DNA from: Corynebacterium faecale
GTDB taxonomy: Bacteria; Actinomycetota; Actinomycetes; Mycobacteriales; Mycobacteriaceae
Direction: 5' to 3'
NCBI RefSeq assembly: GCF_030408735.1
Contig: NZ_CP047204.1
Span: forward strand, 2,604,001-2,668,000
DNA length: 64,000 nt
Made by a program: the position numbers and the translations under genes. The notes under the pieces were generated by a model. It had not been told where the DNA came from, searched no databases, and was given only the letters and a program-made list of their open reading frames with translations. Below, piece after piece: positions 27,156-36,029 of this stretch (position 1 is its first letter; each line of letters starts with the position of its first letter).

Positions 27156-27269
27156 CTATCGACGTCTCATCTCGCGGATGAAGATCCAAATCGCCCAGAG
27201 CCCACCAGTGAGGACCAACTGTAGGGAATCGACGAGGAAGTTGCCGAATCCACAGCAACGATTAGACAC
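27156..27269 (-). CDS. 37-residue membrane peptide, function unknown
   Basis: A very short gene starting GTG at 27269 and ending TAG. AAAGGA lies 6 nt before the GTG, a good ribosome-binding site in a region otherwise poor in coding signal. The peptide begins MSNRCCGFGN, followed by a hydrophobic stretch (FLVDSLQLVLTGGLWAIWIF) and a basic tail (REMRRR). The TGGLWxIW pattern followed by basic residues occurs in small actinobacterial membrane peptides, from memory. It would insert once in the membrane with the Arg tail inside. Confidence 0.5.
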   Translation of the reverse strand: MSNRCCGFGNFLVDSLQLVLTGGLWAIWIFIREMRRR

Positions 27270-27399
27270 GAGTTGTCCTTTCACATTGAGGGGAATGGCC
27301 ACATAGTGGGCCTAGAATGAGCGCCACTCAATCGACGATCGGAGAGGTGGCTGCTCATTGGAGGACGTGTTTTTTCTGCGACTCCCCACAATGATCAAA

Positions 27400-27431
27400 A
27401 CGAGGGACATTGCATGAGCAATGTCCCTCGT
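27400..27431. terminator. Hairpin, probable terminator of the DUF4230 gene
   Basis: A perfect 14-bp stem (ACGAGGGACATTGC / GCAATGTCCCTCGT) with a 4-nt loop is followed on the minus strand by CGTTTTGAT. It lies 180 bp beyond the annotated DUF4230 stop, but only 10 bp beyond the stop of an overlapping second frame. Confidence 0.65.
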
Positions 27432-27580
27432 TAGTCTGCATCTACTGATTAAGGATTTTGAGATTGGTGGTCAATCTCGTTGCCGCACTCACGTACTGAA
27501 GCCCTAGGATCCTCGAAAGCTGAGGGCCCATCGAGCCGGTAGCTCGAATCGGGCACATCCCGCAACTGAGCGCAGTTCCA

Positions 27581-27616
27581 AAAGCCTTAGTTAAAGCCTC
27601 AGTTAAAGCCTTAGTT
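27581..27616. repeat. Three tandem 12-bp units at the end of the DUF4230 gene
   Basis: The plus-strand unit AAAGCC(T)(T/C)AGTT occurs three times in a row, with one base differing in the middle copy. The stop codon of the DUF4230 gene lies in the last unit. Confidence 0.8.
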
Positions 27617-28219
27617 GCTGAACTGAAAATCCAGTTCCGCACTCGGATCGATAGCGGTGATGATCCCGGTGTAGAAAGCTATCGCCTGTTCTTCGAGCAG
27701 GTCGCGGTTAGCGTTGATCTCTTCAGTTTTAGCTTCCACATCCAGGATCTTCGTAATCGATTTTGCAGGATCAATGTCGGTGGTCGCGAAACTCAACGCC
27801 CCGTTCTTCTCCATGACAGTTTCAAACTTTTCATCTGAGTGGCCGATAAAGATGAACTCAGGAATATGGATGATAAACCGATCTGCGCCATCAGCTTCTA
27901 CCGAAACATCTTCACCTTCGATTCCCAACTTCGCCCGATAACTGTACTGCAGAAACTGTGTCCGTGAGGCGCCTGGAACTGTCCGCCCCCAGATTGTGCC
28001 GTCGACCCGTTCAGTACTGATCCCCTGGACGCTGGCACTCATCAGCACAATCTGTTCCTGCTTCTCGATTGCCGTGATGATCCGCGAGTCACTGGAAGTT
28101 GTTTCAATCTCAACCGGTGAAGCGAACGGTTTGGTGAGGTAGATCGCGGCACCTGCCGAGATCAGCACCACCAAGAAAATAGCCAGGACACCCAATAGCG
28201 CTCTCTTGAGCACCTTCAT
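27611..28219 (-). CDS. DUF4230-type membrane-anchored protein
   Basis: A 202-residue protein. One N-terminal membrane segment (VLKRALLGVLAIFLVVLISAGAAIYL) is followed by an extracytoplasmic domain with the DUF4230 pattern: TAIEKQEQIVLMSASVQGI near the start, a YSYRAKLGIEGEDV strand pair, IHIPEFIFIGHSD, and a late helical part (ANRDLLEEQAIAFYTGI). The function of the family is unknown. AAGGAG lies 9 nt before ATG 28219, which is preferred over the 17-codon upstream extension. Tandem 12-bp repeats overlap its 3' end. Confidence 0.75.
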   Translation of the reverse strand: MKVLKRALLGVLAIFLVVLISAGAAIYLTKPFASPVEIETTSSDSRIITAIEKQEQIVLMSASVQGISTERVDGTIWGRTVPGASRTQFLQYSYRAKLGIEGEDVSVEADGADRFIIHIPEFIFIGHSDEKFETVMEKNGALSFATTDIDPAKSITKILDVEAKTEEINANRDLLEEQAIAFYTGIITAIDPSAELDFQFSN

Positions 28220-28578
28220 ACCCAAACTCCTTTTAAGAAATTCACAAATTATTCCCAGCCAACACAGCAAACTCTAACATATTAAGTTTGCTAAGTGAAT
28301 GTAACCTTTGCCACCCGGCCACCTGACCGGCAGTTATGCCCTCCTGGTTGCGGAGACGCTTCTTACATCCAATTTGCTATAAGCAACATTCGTAGAAGCA
28401 CTTCAGTGCAGCTCAGGTGTGACCAAATCAGACTTCGATGTAGCGAGCTGGAAAACCAGATCTCCTTCCCTATCTTCTGCATCAATCTGATGCTGCACTC
28501 CTCATAGCTAATCTTTCTTAAGCCCGGTAGTTACCGGAGGCGTGCCTTTACCCCACCTCAACAGCAAAAAAGTGCACA
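28220..28578. other. Divergent intergenic region, 359 bp
   Basis: It holds the starts of the DUF4230 gene (leftward) and the globin/flavoreductase gene (rightward). A small CCGGTA/TACCGG inverted repeat lies near 28530. A 70-codon plus-strand frame (28295-28507) has no ribosome-binding site or family resemblance and is not called. Confidence 0.4.
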
Positions 28579-29805
28579 ATGGAGAACGTGACACCCCGAC
28601 CCATGCGCCCAGTTACCTCCCTCATTGAGGACAACCCGGACGTGTTCCTCCGCACGCTCATAACCAGGTTGTTCAGTCTTGACCCACTCGCATCCGCCTA
28701 CATTCCGCACGCCGATGACAAGACCCACATCAGCATGGCGGAATCATTGGCAGCGTTGCTTGATGGAGTGGGCCCTGAGGGCGCGGTGGGGGCAGATACC
28801 TTGGAGTATTTCCGCACCCTCGCCCGGGATTATCGTCGTTTCGGTTTCACCCCCGCTGCCTTCACCACATTCGGCAAGGCCACCAACCTGGCACTCCGCG
28901 AGGTCTGTCAGAATCTCCCCTTCGAAACAGAACTCTTCGCGGAACGTGCCGTCACCGCGGTGACCCGGGATATGGCCCGCGCGGCACAGGAATCCATCGA
29001 CGCCGGTGAGCCCGCCTCCATCCCCGCCACGGTAGTGGAGGTGGAAAAACGCAGCAGGCGCTTCTATGTGGTTCGCCTCCAGGCAGAGGCCGAACTTGAC
29101 TACTCCCCCGGCCAATATGTTCCGGTCACCACTGATTACTTGCAGAATGCCTGGCGTTTCCTCTGCCCCTCCATCCCCGCCAACCAGTGGGGTCAGGTGG
29201 AGTTCCACATCCAGGTCAATGATGAGGACAACGCCCTGCGTCTGCTGGCGAATTCCCGGCCGGGTGATGTGTGGTCGATCGGCACCGGGCAGGGCGAGTT
29301 CGGCCAGCGCCTCTTCGGGCGCCCGACCTCAACGGAGCTTGTCGACGCCACCCCCAGCACCGACCCTCCAGCCGAGAAACCGAATGATTTGTTATTCATC
29401 GCCTACGGCACCGGCCTCGCGCCACTGCGCGCCATGATGTTTGAGTTGATGAGCCAGACCAATCCTCCACGGTTGCATTTCTTCGTCGGAGCGGAATACC
29501 CCGGGGAACTCTATGAACTGATGGGCCTGTGGAATTTCGCAGCGGCCTGCCCGTGGCTGTCGGTTGTCCCCGTCACCACAAACGAAGAGGATGCCTGGTG
29601 GGTGCAGGGCACCGAGGCGTCCAAACCTCCACGCGGTCTGCATCTGACCCAGGTGGGGATGATGGCGGAGATCGTCACCAGCGTGGGGGCGTGGGCTGAT
29701 CGTGATGTGCTCATCGCCGGACCGGAGCAGATGGCCAGGGATATCCGGCGAGCCCTGATCAGGCGCGGAACACCCCGCAACCGGATCGAGCACCTGCCGT
29801 TTTAA
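28579..29805 (+). CDS. Flavohaemoprotein-like globin/FAD reductase fusion
   Basis: A 408-residue fusion. Residues 1-140 resemble a globin domain. About 150-250 form the FAD-binding beta-barrel of the ferredoxin reductase family (GQYVPVTT, then WRFLCPS in the place of RxYS). About 270-400 form the NAD(P)-binding domain (LLFIAYGTGLAPLRAMM, and AGPEQM near the end). Flavohaemoglobins detoxify NO. Here the proximal-His position (KHxxLxI in Hmp) appears as RDYRRFGF, with Tyr at the aligned place, so haem binding and NO chemistry may differ. No signal peptide; cytoplasmic. Confidence 0.75.
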   Translation: MENVTPRPMRPVTSLIEDNPDVFLRTLITRLFSLDPLASAYIPHADDKTHISMAESLAALLDGVGPEGAVGADTLEYFRTLARDYRRFGFTPAAFTTFGKATNLALREVCQNLPFETELFAERAVTAVTRDMARAAQESIDAGEPASIPATVVEVEKRSRRFYVVRLQAEAELDYSPGQYVPVTTDYLQNAWRFLCPSIPANQWGQVEFHIQVNDEDNALRLLANSRPGDVWSIGTGQGEFGQRLFGRPTSTELVDATPSTDPPAEKPNDLLFIAYGTGLAPLRAMMFELMSQTNPPRLHFFVGAEYPGELYELMGLWNFAAACPWLSVVPVTTNEEDAWWVQGTEASKPPRGLHLTQVGMMAEIVTSVGAWADRDVLIAGPEQMARDIRRALIRRGTPRNRIEHLPF

Positions 29806-29818
29806 TAATTCTTGTGGA

Positions 29819-30610
29819 TTACAGGACCGGGATGGATTCCCGGACCTTTTCCAGCCCTGAAAGATCCACATCCGCGATGATTGTTTCCGCTTCATAACCA
29901 GCACTCGCGATCACCACACCCGTTGGATCAATCACGGCTGAATGCCCGATACCTGTGGGGCCTTTCCGTTCCTCGGTGGGACGGGCCTGGTCACACATGA
30001 GAATCCAGCTGGTGGAATCCAGGGCTCGCGCCTTGCTGAGCACCTGCAGCTGCTCTAGTTTTCCATCGCCGTCCTGCCAGGAGGTGGGCACCACAATGAT
30101 CTGGGCCCCGGCGCGCGCCAGGTCCTGAAAATGCTGGGGGAAACGGAGGTCGTAGCAGATCGCCACACCGATCTTCACGCCGTCGAGTTCAAAAAGATGT
30201 GATTCGTTTCCCGGCTTAACCGTGTCGGACTCCCGGTAACCGAAGGCATCATAGGTGTTGATCTTGCGATACCCCTCGTGCAGGTCACCACCGGTGATCA
30301 GGGCGGTGTTGTGCACACGGTGGATGGTTTTGCCTTCACGCTCAACGGTGTCTGCGGTGGTGAACATCCCGGCGACAATCACCACATCAAGATCCTCCGC
30401 GAGCTGTTTCACCGCGGTGGCGAACTCACCCGATTCCAGGTCTTCCGCCTGTGGGTCCAGGCGCCCCGTCCCGAACGCCTGGGAGGTTGCCTCCGGGTAG
30501 ACGAGTAACCGTGCGCCACGTTCGGCGGCCTCAGTTGCCGTGGTTTTCACCAATTCGAGGTTGGCCATTTTATCGGAACCGGTGGTGATCTGTATCAAAG
30601 CGATGCGCAT
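29819..30610 (-). CDS. Nitrilase-superfamily carbon-nitrogen hydrolase
   Basis: A 263-residue amidase of the Nit/omega-amidase type. The catalytic triad residues are visible: Glu in VYPEATSQ (about residue 40), Lys in GYRKINTYDAFGY (about 110) and Cys in VAICYDLRFPQ (about 145). A GIGHSAVIDPTG block follows. It hydrolyses an amide or nitrile of a small molecule in the cytoplasm. Close relatives act on deaminated glutathione or alpha-keto acid amides, but the substrate is not readable here. It is convergent with the globin/flavoreductase gene, 13 bp apart. Confidence 0.85.
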   Translation of the reverse strand: MRIALIQITTGSDKMANLELVKTTATEAAERGARLLVYPEATSQAFGTGRLDPQAEDLESGEFATAVKQLAEDLDVVIVAGMFTTADTVEREGKTIHRVHNTALITGGDLHEGYRKINTYDAFGYRESDTVKPGNESHLFELDGVKIGVAICYDLRFPQHFQDLARAGAQIIVVPTSWQDGDGKLEQLQVLSKARALDSTSWILMCDQARPTEERKGPTGIGHSAVIDPTGVVIASAGYEAETIIADVDLSGLEKVRESIPVL

Positions 30611-30707
30611 GTTTCACAGCCTAGGTGGAGAGCCCAAGTTATTCACAGGGTAAAGCAGAAGATTCTTGTCATTCAAGCGGATTCGATCTGTACTCAAAGC
30701 CATGTTC

Positions 30708-30950
30708 ATGACTACAGATTTCCCTGATCGGCTCAGCCACACCACCGATACGCTCGCATTTCCCACACTCACCGTCCAGTGCCACCCCAGCCGCACGGCC
30801 TCCGCGCTGCTCCAGGCGGACGTGGGTTGGAGGTCCGGGCTTGACCGCGAAGAACTCTCCCTTTCCTCACTCATGTCCTCCATGCAGGATCTGGCGGGTC
30901 GGTTCCTACACATCGACGCATCCCTTGCAGCCGACTTGGATCGTCGATGA
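30708..30950 (+). CDS. Small helical protein co-translated with the DUF1023 hydrolase
   Basis: An 80-residue protein from ATG 30708 (MTTDFPDRL). It is mostly predicted strand then helix and includes DVGWRSGLDREEL and LMSSMQDLAGRFLHIDA. The stop overlaps the next ATG (ATGA at 30947-30950), so the two proteins are made together. Size and position before a DUF1023 hydrolase recall WXG100-like partners in actinobacteria, but only a single WRSG is seen and the usual central WxG turn is not clear. ATG 30702 is an alternative start. Confidence 0.6.
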   Translation: MTTDFPDRLSHTTDTLAFPTLTVQCHPSRTASALLQADVGWRSGLDREELSLSSLMSSMQDLAGRFLHIDASLAADLDRR

Positions 30951-32098
30951 CCACCCTCAACCTGCGCAGCACTGAGTTGGAGGCCCTCGCGGATGCTCTG
31001 CTCGCCATCGCAGCCACACTGGATAACCAGTCCATCAGCCGAACCACTGCCTGGAACACCCTCCCGACCTTCACCGATGCCAGCTCCCTGCTGCTCAGCA
31101 TCACACAGCTCCACCGCCATAACGCCGTACTCACCGACACGGTCCACCGGATCTCCTCTGCGGCCCGGGTCCTCTCCAGCACCGCCACCACCGTGCGGGT
31201 TCTGGAGTCTTACCTGGCCACTGTTGAACGCGCCACCGACCAATCCCCCATGGCCACCGCAGTGCTTCACCAGATCGCGGGGCTGGGTGATCTTCTGGAC
31301 TTCATGTGTGCCCGGGAAATCGCCGCCCTGTGCACCCAGATCGCCACCCCGCCCCTTCGGGAACTCAAGGATTTCGGCGATCTGCCGGCCACGGCCATCC
31401 ACGAGTTCAACCTCATGAACGCTCCCCCGCACATCCAGGGCTTCGTCGCGGACAACCCCGACATCACTCTTCTAGAAATAGGCGATGGCACCCTGGTGAC
31501 AGCCATCGGTGATATCGATGCAGCCGATACCGTGGCCACGTTGGTGGCCGGTGTGGGGTCGTCTGATCCCGCCCAGTGGCAGGGCAACCTCGACCGGGTG
31601 CGCACCCTCCACCAGTCCACGGGTGCCGCTGCCGTGATGTGGCTGGGGTACACAGCCCCCGCCTCCATCCCACTGGCGGTGTCTGACCGCACTGCCGTGA
31701 CCGGATCCCAGGACCTGCGGGCCTTCCAGGAAACCCTGGCCCACCGCCAACCCGAGCAACGGCGCGTCGTGGTGGGATACAGCTATGGGAGCGTGGTGGT
31801 GGGGAACGGGGCGTCGGCAAGCACAGCAACAAGCACCCCGGGGTTTGATGCCGTGGTGCTGGTTGGCAGTCCGGGCGCGGGGGTCGGGCATGCCAGCGAT
31901 ATCGCCGGGGAGGTCTATGCCGTCACCGGTTCGCGGGATCCCATCGGATTGGCCGCCACTGATTTCGGTGGGATTCACGGAGCCGATCCTTCATCCGCCC
32001 GATTCGGGGCGACAGTATGGGAATCAACTGCGGGGCACTCAGACTATTGGGAAGACCCAACGTTCCTGGACCGTTTGGCTGAGGTGATGAAACGATGA
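30947..32098 (+). CDS. Alpha/beta hydrolase of the DUF1023 type with helical N-terminus
   Basis: A 383-residue protein. About residues 1-130 are alpha-helical (TELEALADALLAIAATLDN and following), and 150-383 form the DUF1023 hydrolase (VWLGYTAPASIPLAV, then the nucleophile elbow GYSYGS at about residue 280, a VLVGSPGAGV strand and a C-terminal His in GHSDYW). In actinobacteria these fusions of a helical, ESX-like region to DUF1023 are predicted secreted enzymes or toxins. No signal peptide is visible. It overlaps the small upstream gene by 4 bases. Confidence 0.75.
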   Translation: MTTLNLRSTELEALADALLAIAATLDNQSISRTTAWNTLPTFTDASSLLLSITQLHRHNAVLTDTVHRISSAARVLSSTATTVRVLESYLATVERATDQSPMATAVLHQIAGLGDLLDFMCAREIAALCTQIATPPLRELKDFGDLPATAIHEFNLMNAPPHIQGFVADNPDITLLEIGDGTLVTAIGDIDAADTVATLVAGVGSSDPAQWQGNLDRVRTLHQSTGAAAVMWLGYTAPASIPLAVSDRTAVTGSQDLRAFQETLAHRQPEQRRVVVGYSYGSVVVGNGASASTATSTPGFDAVVLVGSPGAGVGHASDIAGEVYAVTGSRDPIGLAATDFGGIHGADPSSARFGATVWESTAGHSDYWEDPTFLDRLAEVMKR

Positions 32099-32116
32099 AA
32101 AAGCCCATGCCGCTCT

Positions 32117-32136
32117 CCCCCTGTAGTCACAGGGGG
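32117..32136. terminator. Hairpin between the DUF1023 gene and ald
   Basis: A perfect 8-bp GC-rich stem (CCCCCTGT / ACAGGGGG) with a 4-nt loop lies between two convergent genes. On the minus strand a T-run follows only after about 15 bases, so termination of ald is plausible but not textbook. Confidence 0.5.
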
Positions 32137-32168
32137 CAGGCAGCATGAGCGGGATTCCTCTGAGCCGT

Positions 32169-33689
32169 TTAGAAAAGGCCCGTCGGGTTCGGATCGTAGG
32201 AGACCAGGAGGTTCTTGGTCTGCTGGTAGTGGGCCAGCATCATCAGGTGATTCTCGCGGCCGATGCCGGATTCCTTATAACCACCGAAGGCCGAGTGTGC
32301 CGGGTAGTTATGGTACTGGTTCACCCAGACACGACCAGCCTGGATGGCACGGCCGGCACGGTAGACGGTGTTTTGATCGCGGGTCCAGACACCGGCGCCG
32401 AGGCCGTAGTTGGTGTCATTGGCAATCTTGATGGCCTCATCGAAGTCAGAGAACGTGGCCACAGAGAGCACCGGTCCGAAGATCTCCTCGCGGAAGATCC
32501 GCATATCATTGGTGCCGCGGAACACGGTCGGCTCAATGTAATAACCATTGTCCAGGCCCTCCACCTTGTTGATCTTGCCACCGGTGAGGGTTTCCGCGCC
32601 CTCATCCGGGCCGATCTTGAGGTAGCTGGAGATCTTGTCCATCTGCTCCTGGGACGCCTGCGCACCCATCATGGTCTCGGTGTCGAGCGGGTTGCCCAGC
32701 TTGATGCTCTTTACCCGCTGGACGCCGAGCTCGAGGAACTCATCGGCTATGGACTCATGGACCAGCGCTCGGGATGGGCAGGTACACACCTCGCCCTGGT
32801 TGAGGGCGAACATGGCGAAGCCTTCGACGGCCTTTTCGCGGAAGGGATCATCCTTGGCCAGGATGTCATCGAAGAAGATCGAGGGGGACTTGCCACCCAG
32901 TTCAAGGGTGACCGGGATGATCTTGTCGGAGGCTGCCTTGTTGATGATCTTGCCCACCTGGGTGGAACCGGTGAAGGCGATCTTGCCGATGCGGTCCGAA
33001 CCGGAGAGCGCGGTACCGGCTTCATCGCCAAGCCCGTTGACAATGTTGAGCACCCCCTCTGGGAGAAGGTCACCGACGATGTTCATCAGGTAGAGGATGG
33101 AGGCTGGGGTCTGCTCCGCAGGTTTCATCACGATGGCATTACCTGCCGCCAGCGCCGGTGCGATCTTCCAGGTCGCCATGAGGATCGGGAAGTTCCACGG
33201 AATGATCTGGCCGACAACACCAATCGGTTCGTTGAAATGGTAGGCAACGGTGTTGTGGTCAATCTGGGAGGAACGGTCCTCCTGCGCACGGATGGCGCCG
33301 GCGAAATAGCGGAAGTGATCGATCGCAAGAGGGATGTCAGCGGCAAGGGTCTCACGGACCGCCTTGCCGTTTTCCCAGGTCTCAGCAACAGCGATCTCCT
33401 CGAGGTGCTCCTCCATGCGGTCCGCGATGCGGTGGAGAATCAATGCGCGCTCAGCAACAGAGGTACGACCCCACGCCGGTGCAGCCTTATGTGCTGCATC
33501 CAGTGCGGCTTCAACATCAGCGGCGGTGGACCGTGCGACCTCGCAGAACACCTCACCCGTGACCGGGGTGATGTTCTCCATATACTGGCCATCCACCGGT
33601 GGGACCCACTGGCCACCGATGTAGTTGTCATACCGCTTCTCGTAGTTGGCGATCGCGCCTTCAGTTCCCGGGTTTGCATAGACGGTCAT
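32169..33689 (-). CDS. ald: Acetaldehyde dehydrogenase (NAD+), class 3 aldehyde dehydrogenase
   Basis: A 506-residue enzyme oxidising acetaldehyde to acetate, used in ethanol catabolism. Motifs are [14 protein letters not shown] (about residue 160) with the NAD-binding Asn, FTGSTQVGK, the catalytic Glu in LELGGKSP (about residue 265), and the catalytic Cys in the Gln-Gly-Glu-Val-Cys-Thr-Cys stretch (about 305). The ending [11 protein letters not shown] is that of AldB-type enzymes. AAGGAG lies 7 nt before the ATG. Position next to hspR-dnaJ matches the gene called ald in C. glutamicum. Confidence 0.93.
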   Translation of the reverse strand: MTVYANPGTEGAIANYEKRYDNYIGGQWVPPVDGQYMENITPVTGEVFCEVARSTAADVEAALDAAHKAAPAWGRTSVAERALILHRIADRMEEHLEEIAVAETWENGKAVRETLAADIPLAIDHFRYFAGAIRAQEDRSSQIDHNTVAYHFNEPIGVVGQIIPWNFPILMATWKIAPALAAGNAIVMKPAEQTPASILYLMNIVGDLLPEGVLNIVNGLGDEAGTALSGSDRIGKIAFTGSTQVGKIINKAASDKIIPVTLELGGKSPSIFFDDILAKDDPFREKAVEGFAMFALNQGEVCTCPSRALVHESIADEFLELGVQRVKSIKLGNPLDTETMMGAQASQEQMDKISSYLKIGPDEGAETLTGGKINKVEGLDNGYYIEPTVFRGTNDMRIFREEIFGPVLSVATFSDFDEAIKIANDTNYGLGAGVWTRDQNTVYRAGRAIQAGRVWVNQYHNYPAHSAFGGYKESGIGRENHLMMLAHYQQTKNLLVSYDPNPTGLF

Positions 33690-34060
33690 GGCATCTCCTT
33701 CAAGATCCTGTCAGCGCCTGACGCTTTCATATCCGGGCAAGTGGCGATACAGCACCCACCAGGACTGTGCGCCAGGCGACACCAGATGAATATATGTGAC
33801 GGCAGGCACAAGGGCCCACTTTGCTGCCACCATAAACCCGTTGACCAAAACCCCGCCAGCACCGATCAACCGCCCCACCCCCGAAGATGTATTTCTGCAG
33901 TAGAAAAGTCCTGTCCCCGAGGCCTCATCCACCCCCACCAGGTATCTTCACAGCTGGTTCGAATATACGTGAAGGCGGTGGCTGGGAATCTTCCCACGCC
34001 ACCGCGTCTCCTGCTCCCACCGGGTCTTCCCCGCCTTAGAAGGTCAGGTTTCAGGTCGGA
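33690..34060. other. ald upstream region and hspR 3' region
   Basis: A 371-bp stretch. TGTGACGGCAGGCACA (33795-33810) loosely resembles a CRP/GlxR site but lacks the central TA. A GC-rich hairpin at 33975-34005 (arms GCGGTGGC-TGGGAA and TTCCCA-C-GCCACCGC) follows hspR and may end the chaperone transcript, although it has no U-run. A 75-codon minus-strand frame here has no support. Confidence 0.4.
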
Positions 34061-34561
34061 TCAGAGGTTGCGTCCTTTACGCCGTTCCCACATCACCACT
34101 GCGGTGGAGCGGGGAACATGGACGAGTTCACCCCGCGGGCGGCCACCACCGCGGCGGAGTTCATTTCTCAGCTCATCGTTCTCGGCCGTGAGTTTACGGA
34201 GTGAATCCTTGAGGTTCCGGTTTTCCTCACCCAGTTCAATAATGGCCTTGATTCCGGCGAGGTTGACGCCGTCCTCCTGGCTGAGACGTTGGATTTTACG
34301 CAGGAGTTCCACATCGTTGCGGGTATACCGACGGCCACCGCCCTGTGTTCGACGTGGGGTGACAAGCCCCATGCGGTCATAGGTGCGCAGGGTCTGGGCG
34401 TGCATCCCGGCCAGTTCCGCGGCAACAGAAATGACATAAACTTCCCCGCTGAACCCCGGGCGGTCGGAACCGTCACGGCTGTCCCGACTGTGGTCGTGAT
34501 CATGGTTGCTCTTGGTTGTTGACATCGCTCTCGCTGCCTTCTTCTGCTTCCCCTCGGTCAT
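34061..34561 (-). CDS. hspR: Heat-shock repressor HspR (MerR family)
   Basis: A 166-residue transcription factor. After an acidic, Asp/His/Ser-rich N-terminus, the MerR-type winged helix runs from about residue 42 (YVISVAAELAGMHAQTLRTYDRMGLVTPRRTQGGGRRYTRNDVELLRKIQRL), then a coiled coil (ENRNLKDSLRKLTAENDELRNEL) for dimerisation. It binds HAIR sites, typically with DnaK as co-repressor, which matches the sites at dnaK and clpB here. ATG 34561 (MTEGK) is given; ATG 34525 (MSTTK) is equally possible. It follows dnaJ by 62 bp in the same direction. Confidence 0.92.
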   Translation of the reverse strand: MTEGKQKKAARAMSTTKSNHDHDHSRDSRDGSDRPGFSGEVYVISVAAELAGMHAQTLRTYDRMGLVTPRRTQGGGRRYTRNDVELLRKIQRLSQEDGVNLAGIKAIIELGEENRNLKDSLRKLTAENDELRNELRRGGGRPRGELVHVPRSTAVVMWERRKGRNL

Positions 34562-34623
34562 GTGGGGGTCACCCTGGTTGGGGCCCCGACATCATGGTGG
34601 TCTCCTCGGTTACTGCGTATCGG

Positions 34624-35811
34624 CTACCTGTTGTTTCCCGCCCAGTCGGCTCGGGGATCAAAACCTGAGTTTTTCTCCGCCTCGGCGTAGGAACGCAGTG
34701 CCTCGGTGGCGGCGTCATCCAGACTGTCCGGCACTGTGACCTGCACGGTGACCATGAGATCGCCCTTAATGTTCTTGGTTTCCACACCGCGCCCACGCAC
34801 CCGGAGGGTGCGACCATCCGGGGTGCCCGGTGCCAGTTTCAGCTTGACGGGTTTGTCCAGGGTCGGAACCGAGATGGCCCCGCCAAGGGCGAGTTCCGAG
34901 AAACTCACCGGCACGGTGACGTGGATATTGTTGCCATCTCTTTCAAACACCGGATCATCCTTCACGTGGACACGGACGAAGAGGTCACCCGCGGGTTTGC
35001 CGTTGGGGCCTGCTTCACCTTGACCGGCGAGGCGGACTTTTTGCCCGTTCTCCACGCCTGCAGGAATCCGGACGGTGATGGAACGCGCCCGCCGGACGGT
35101 GCCCTGGCCGCTGCAGTCGGCGCAGGGGTCAGTGATGACCTCACCGGTGCCGCCACAGTTGGTGCAGGGTGCGGAGAACCCGAAGGCACCCTTGTTTTCT
35201 GAGGTGAATCCCGAACCGTTGCACTGCCCGCACTTGGACGGGTGGCCGGATTTGGATCCGGAACCGTGGCAGGTGTTACACGGTGCGTCGCCGGTGAGCT
35301 CCACTGCGATGGTGGTTCCCTTGGCTGCCTCTGTGAATTCCAGGGTGATGTCGGTTTCTACATCCGCCCCCCGCGTCGGCCGAGCTGACTGGCGAGGACC
35401 ACTGCCGCGGTTGAAAAGGCCACCGAAGATATCGCCCAGACCGCCGTCCGCAGAAAATCCTCCACCCTGTCCGGCTCCTCCGAAGAGGTCGGAGGCGTCG
35501 AAGCCCTGCGTCTGGCGAAACCCGCCGGGGAAGCCGGCACCCCCGCTTCCGAATCCTCCACGGATTCCGCCCGAGGCCAGCAGCGACTTCAGTTCGTCGA
35601 ACTCTTTGCGCTTGTCCTCATCGCCGATGACATCGTAGGCCTCGGCGGCCTTTTTGAACCGGTCTTCCGCGGCTGTGTCCCCCGGGTTCTTGTCCGGGTG
35701 ATTTTCGCGCGCGAGTTTGCGGTAGGCCTTCTTGATCTCGTCGGCGGTTGCGGTCTTGGAGACACCCAGGTCCGCGTAATAGTTCTTATTTGCCCATTCT
35801 GCGTTGTTCAC
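34624..35811 (-). CDS. dnaJ: Co-chaperone DnaJ (Hsp40)
   Basis: A 395-residue type I J protein stimulating DnaK ATPase. The J domain has HPDKNPGD (about residues 38-45), a Gly/Phe-rich linker to about 130, then four zinc motifs: [24 protein letters not shown] and CADCSGQG (about residues 165-225), and the C-terminal substrate domains. The start is GTG 35811, with GGAGG 10 nt upstream. It is separated from grpE by 218 bp containing a hairpin, so it may have its own promoter as well as read-through. Confidence 0.95.
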   Translation of the reverse strand: MNNAEWANKNYYADLGVSKTATADEIKKAYRKLARENHPDKNPGDTAAEDRFKKAAEAYDVIGDEDKRKEFDELKSLLASGGIRGGFGSGGAGFPGGFRQTQGFDASDLFGGAGQGGGFSADGGLGDIFGGLFNRGSGPRQSARPTRGADVETDITLEFTEAAKGTTIAVELTGDAPCNTCHGSGSKSGHPSKCGQCNGSGFTSENKGAFGFSAPCTNCGGTGEVITDPCADCSGQGTVRRARSITVRIPAGVENGQKVRLAGQGEAGPNGKPAGDLFVRVHVKDDPVFERDGNNIHVTVPVSFSELALGGAISVPTLDKPVKLKLAPGTPDGRTLRVRGRGVETKNIKGDLMVTVQVTVPDSLDDAATEALRSYAEAEKNSGFDPRADWAGNNR

Positions 35812-35921
35812 TGGGCATCTCCTCCCCTCATTCTGTGCTGCGTGAGGTAATTAAAATGTGTAATTCTACAAGTCTGTATTCATAAACTATGCAATTATCG
35901 CCACCAGGGGGTGGCCACAAA

Positions 35922-35951
35922 GGGCGCGGGGCCTTTCCAGACACCGCGCCC
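35922..35951. other. GC-rich hairpin between grpE and dnaJ
   Basis: Arms GGGCGCGG (35922-35929) and CCGCGCCC (35944-35951) pair perfectly over 8 bp, with only three T residues after it on the minus strand. It could reduce read-through from dnaK-grpE into dnaJ or stabilise the upstream message. Confidence 0.5.
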
Positions 35952-36029
35952 CATTGTGCGTGCGGTTGAAACTGCACGCTTATCGACGAACAACCTGTCC
36001 GTCACCCACCAGTCCTGCTGAGGTGGGTT

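Noticed and set aside
28295..28507. 70-codon plus-strand frame between DUF4230 and the globin fusion
   Set aside because: Rare-codon content and no start signal; no similarity recognised.
33795..33810. GlxR/CRP-like site upstream of ald
   Set aside because: The outer arms TGTGA and CACA are present but the central TA is missing, so the match is weak. I mention it only as part of the intergenic entry.
33711..33938. 75-codon frame with a hydrophobic stretch upstream of ald
   Set aside because: It lies where the ald promoter must be and has no translation signals.
32145..34382. 745-codon frame opposite ald and hspR
   Set aside because: It runs across two real genes and their intergenic region on the other strand. 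No recognisable motif.
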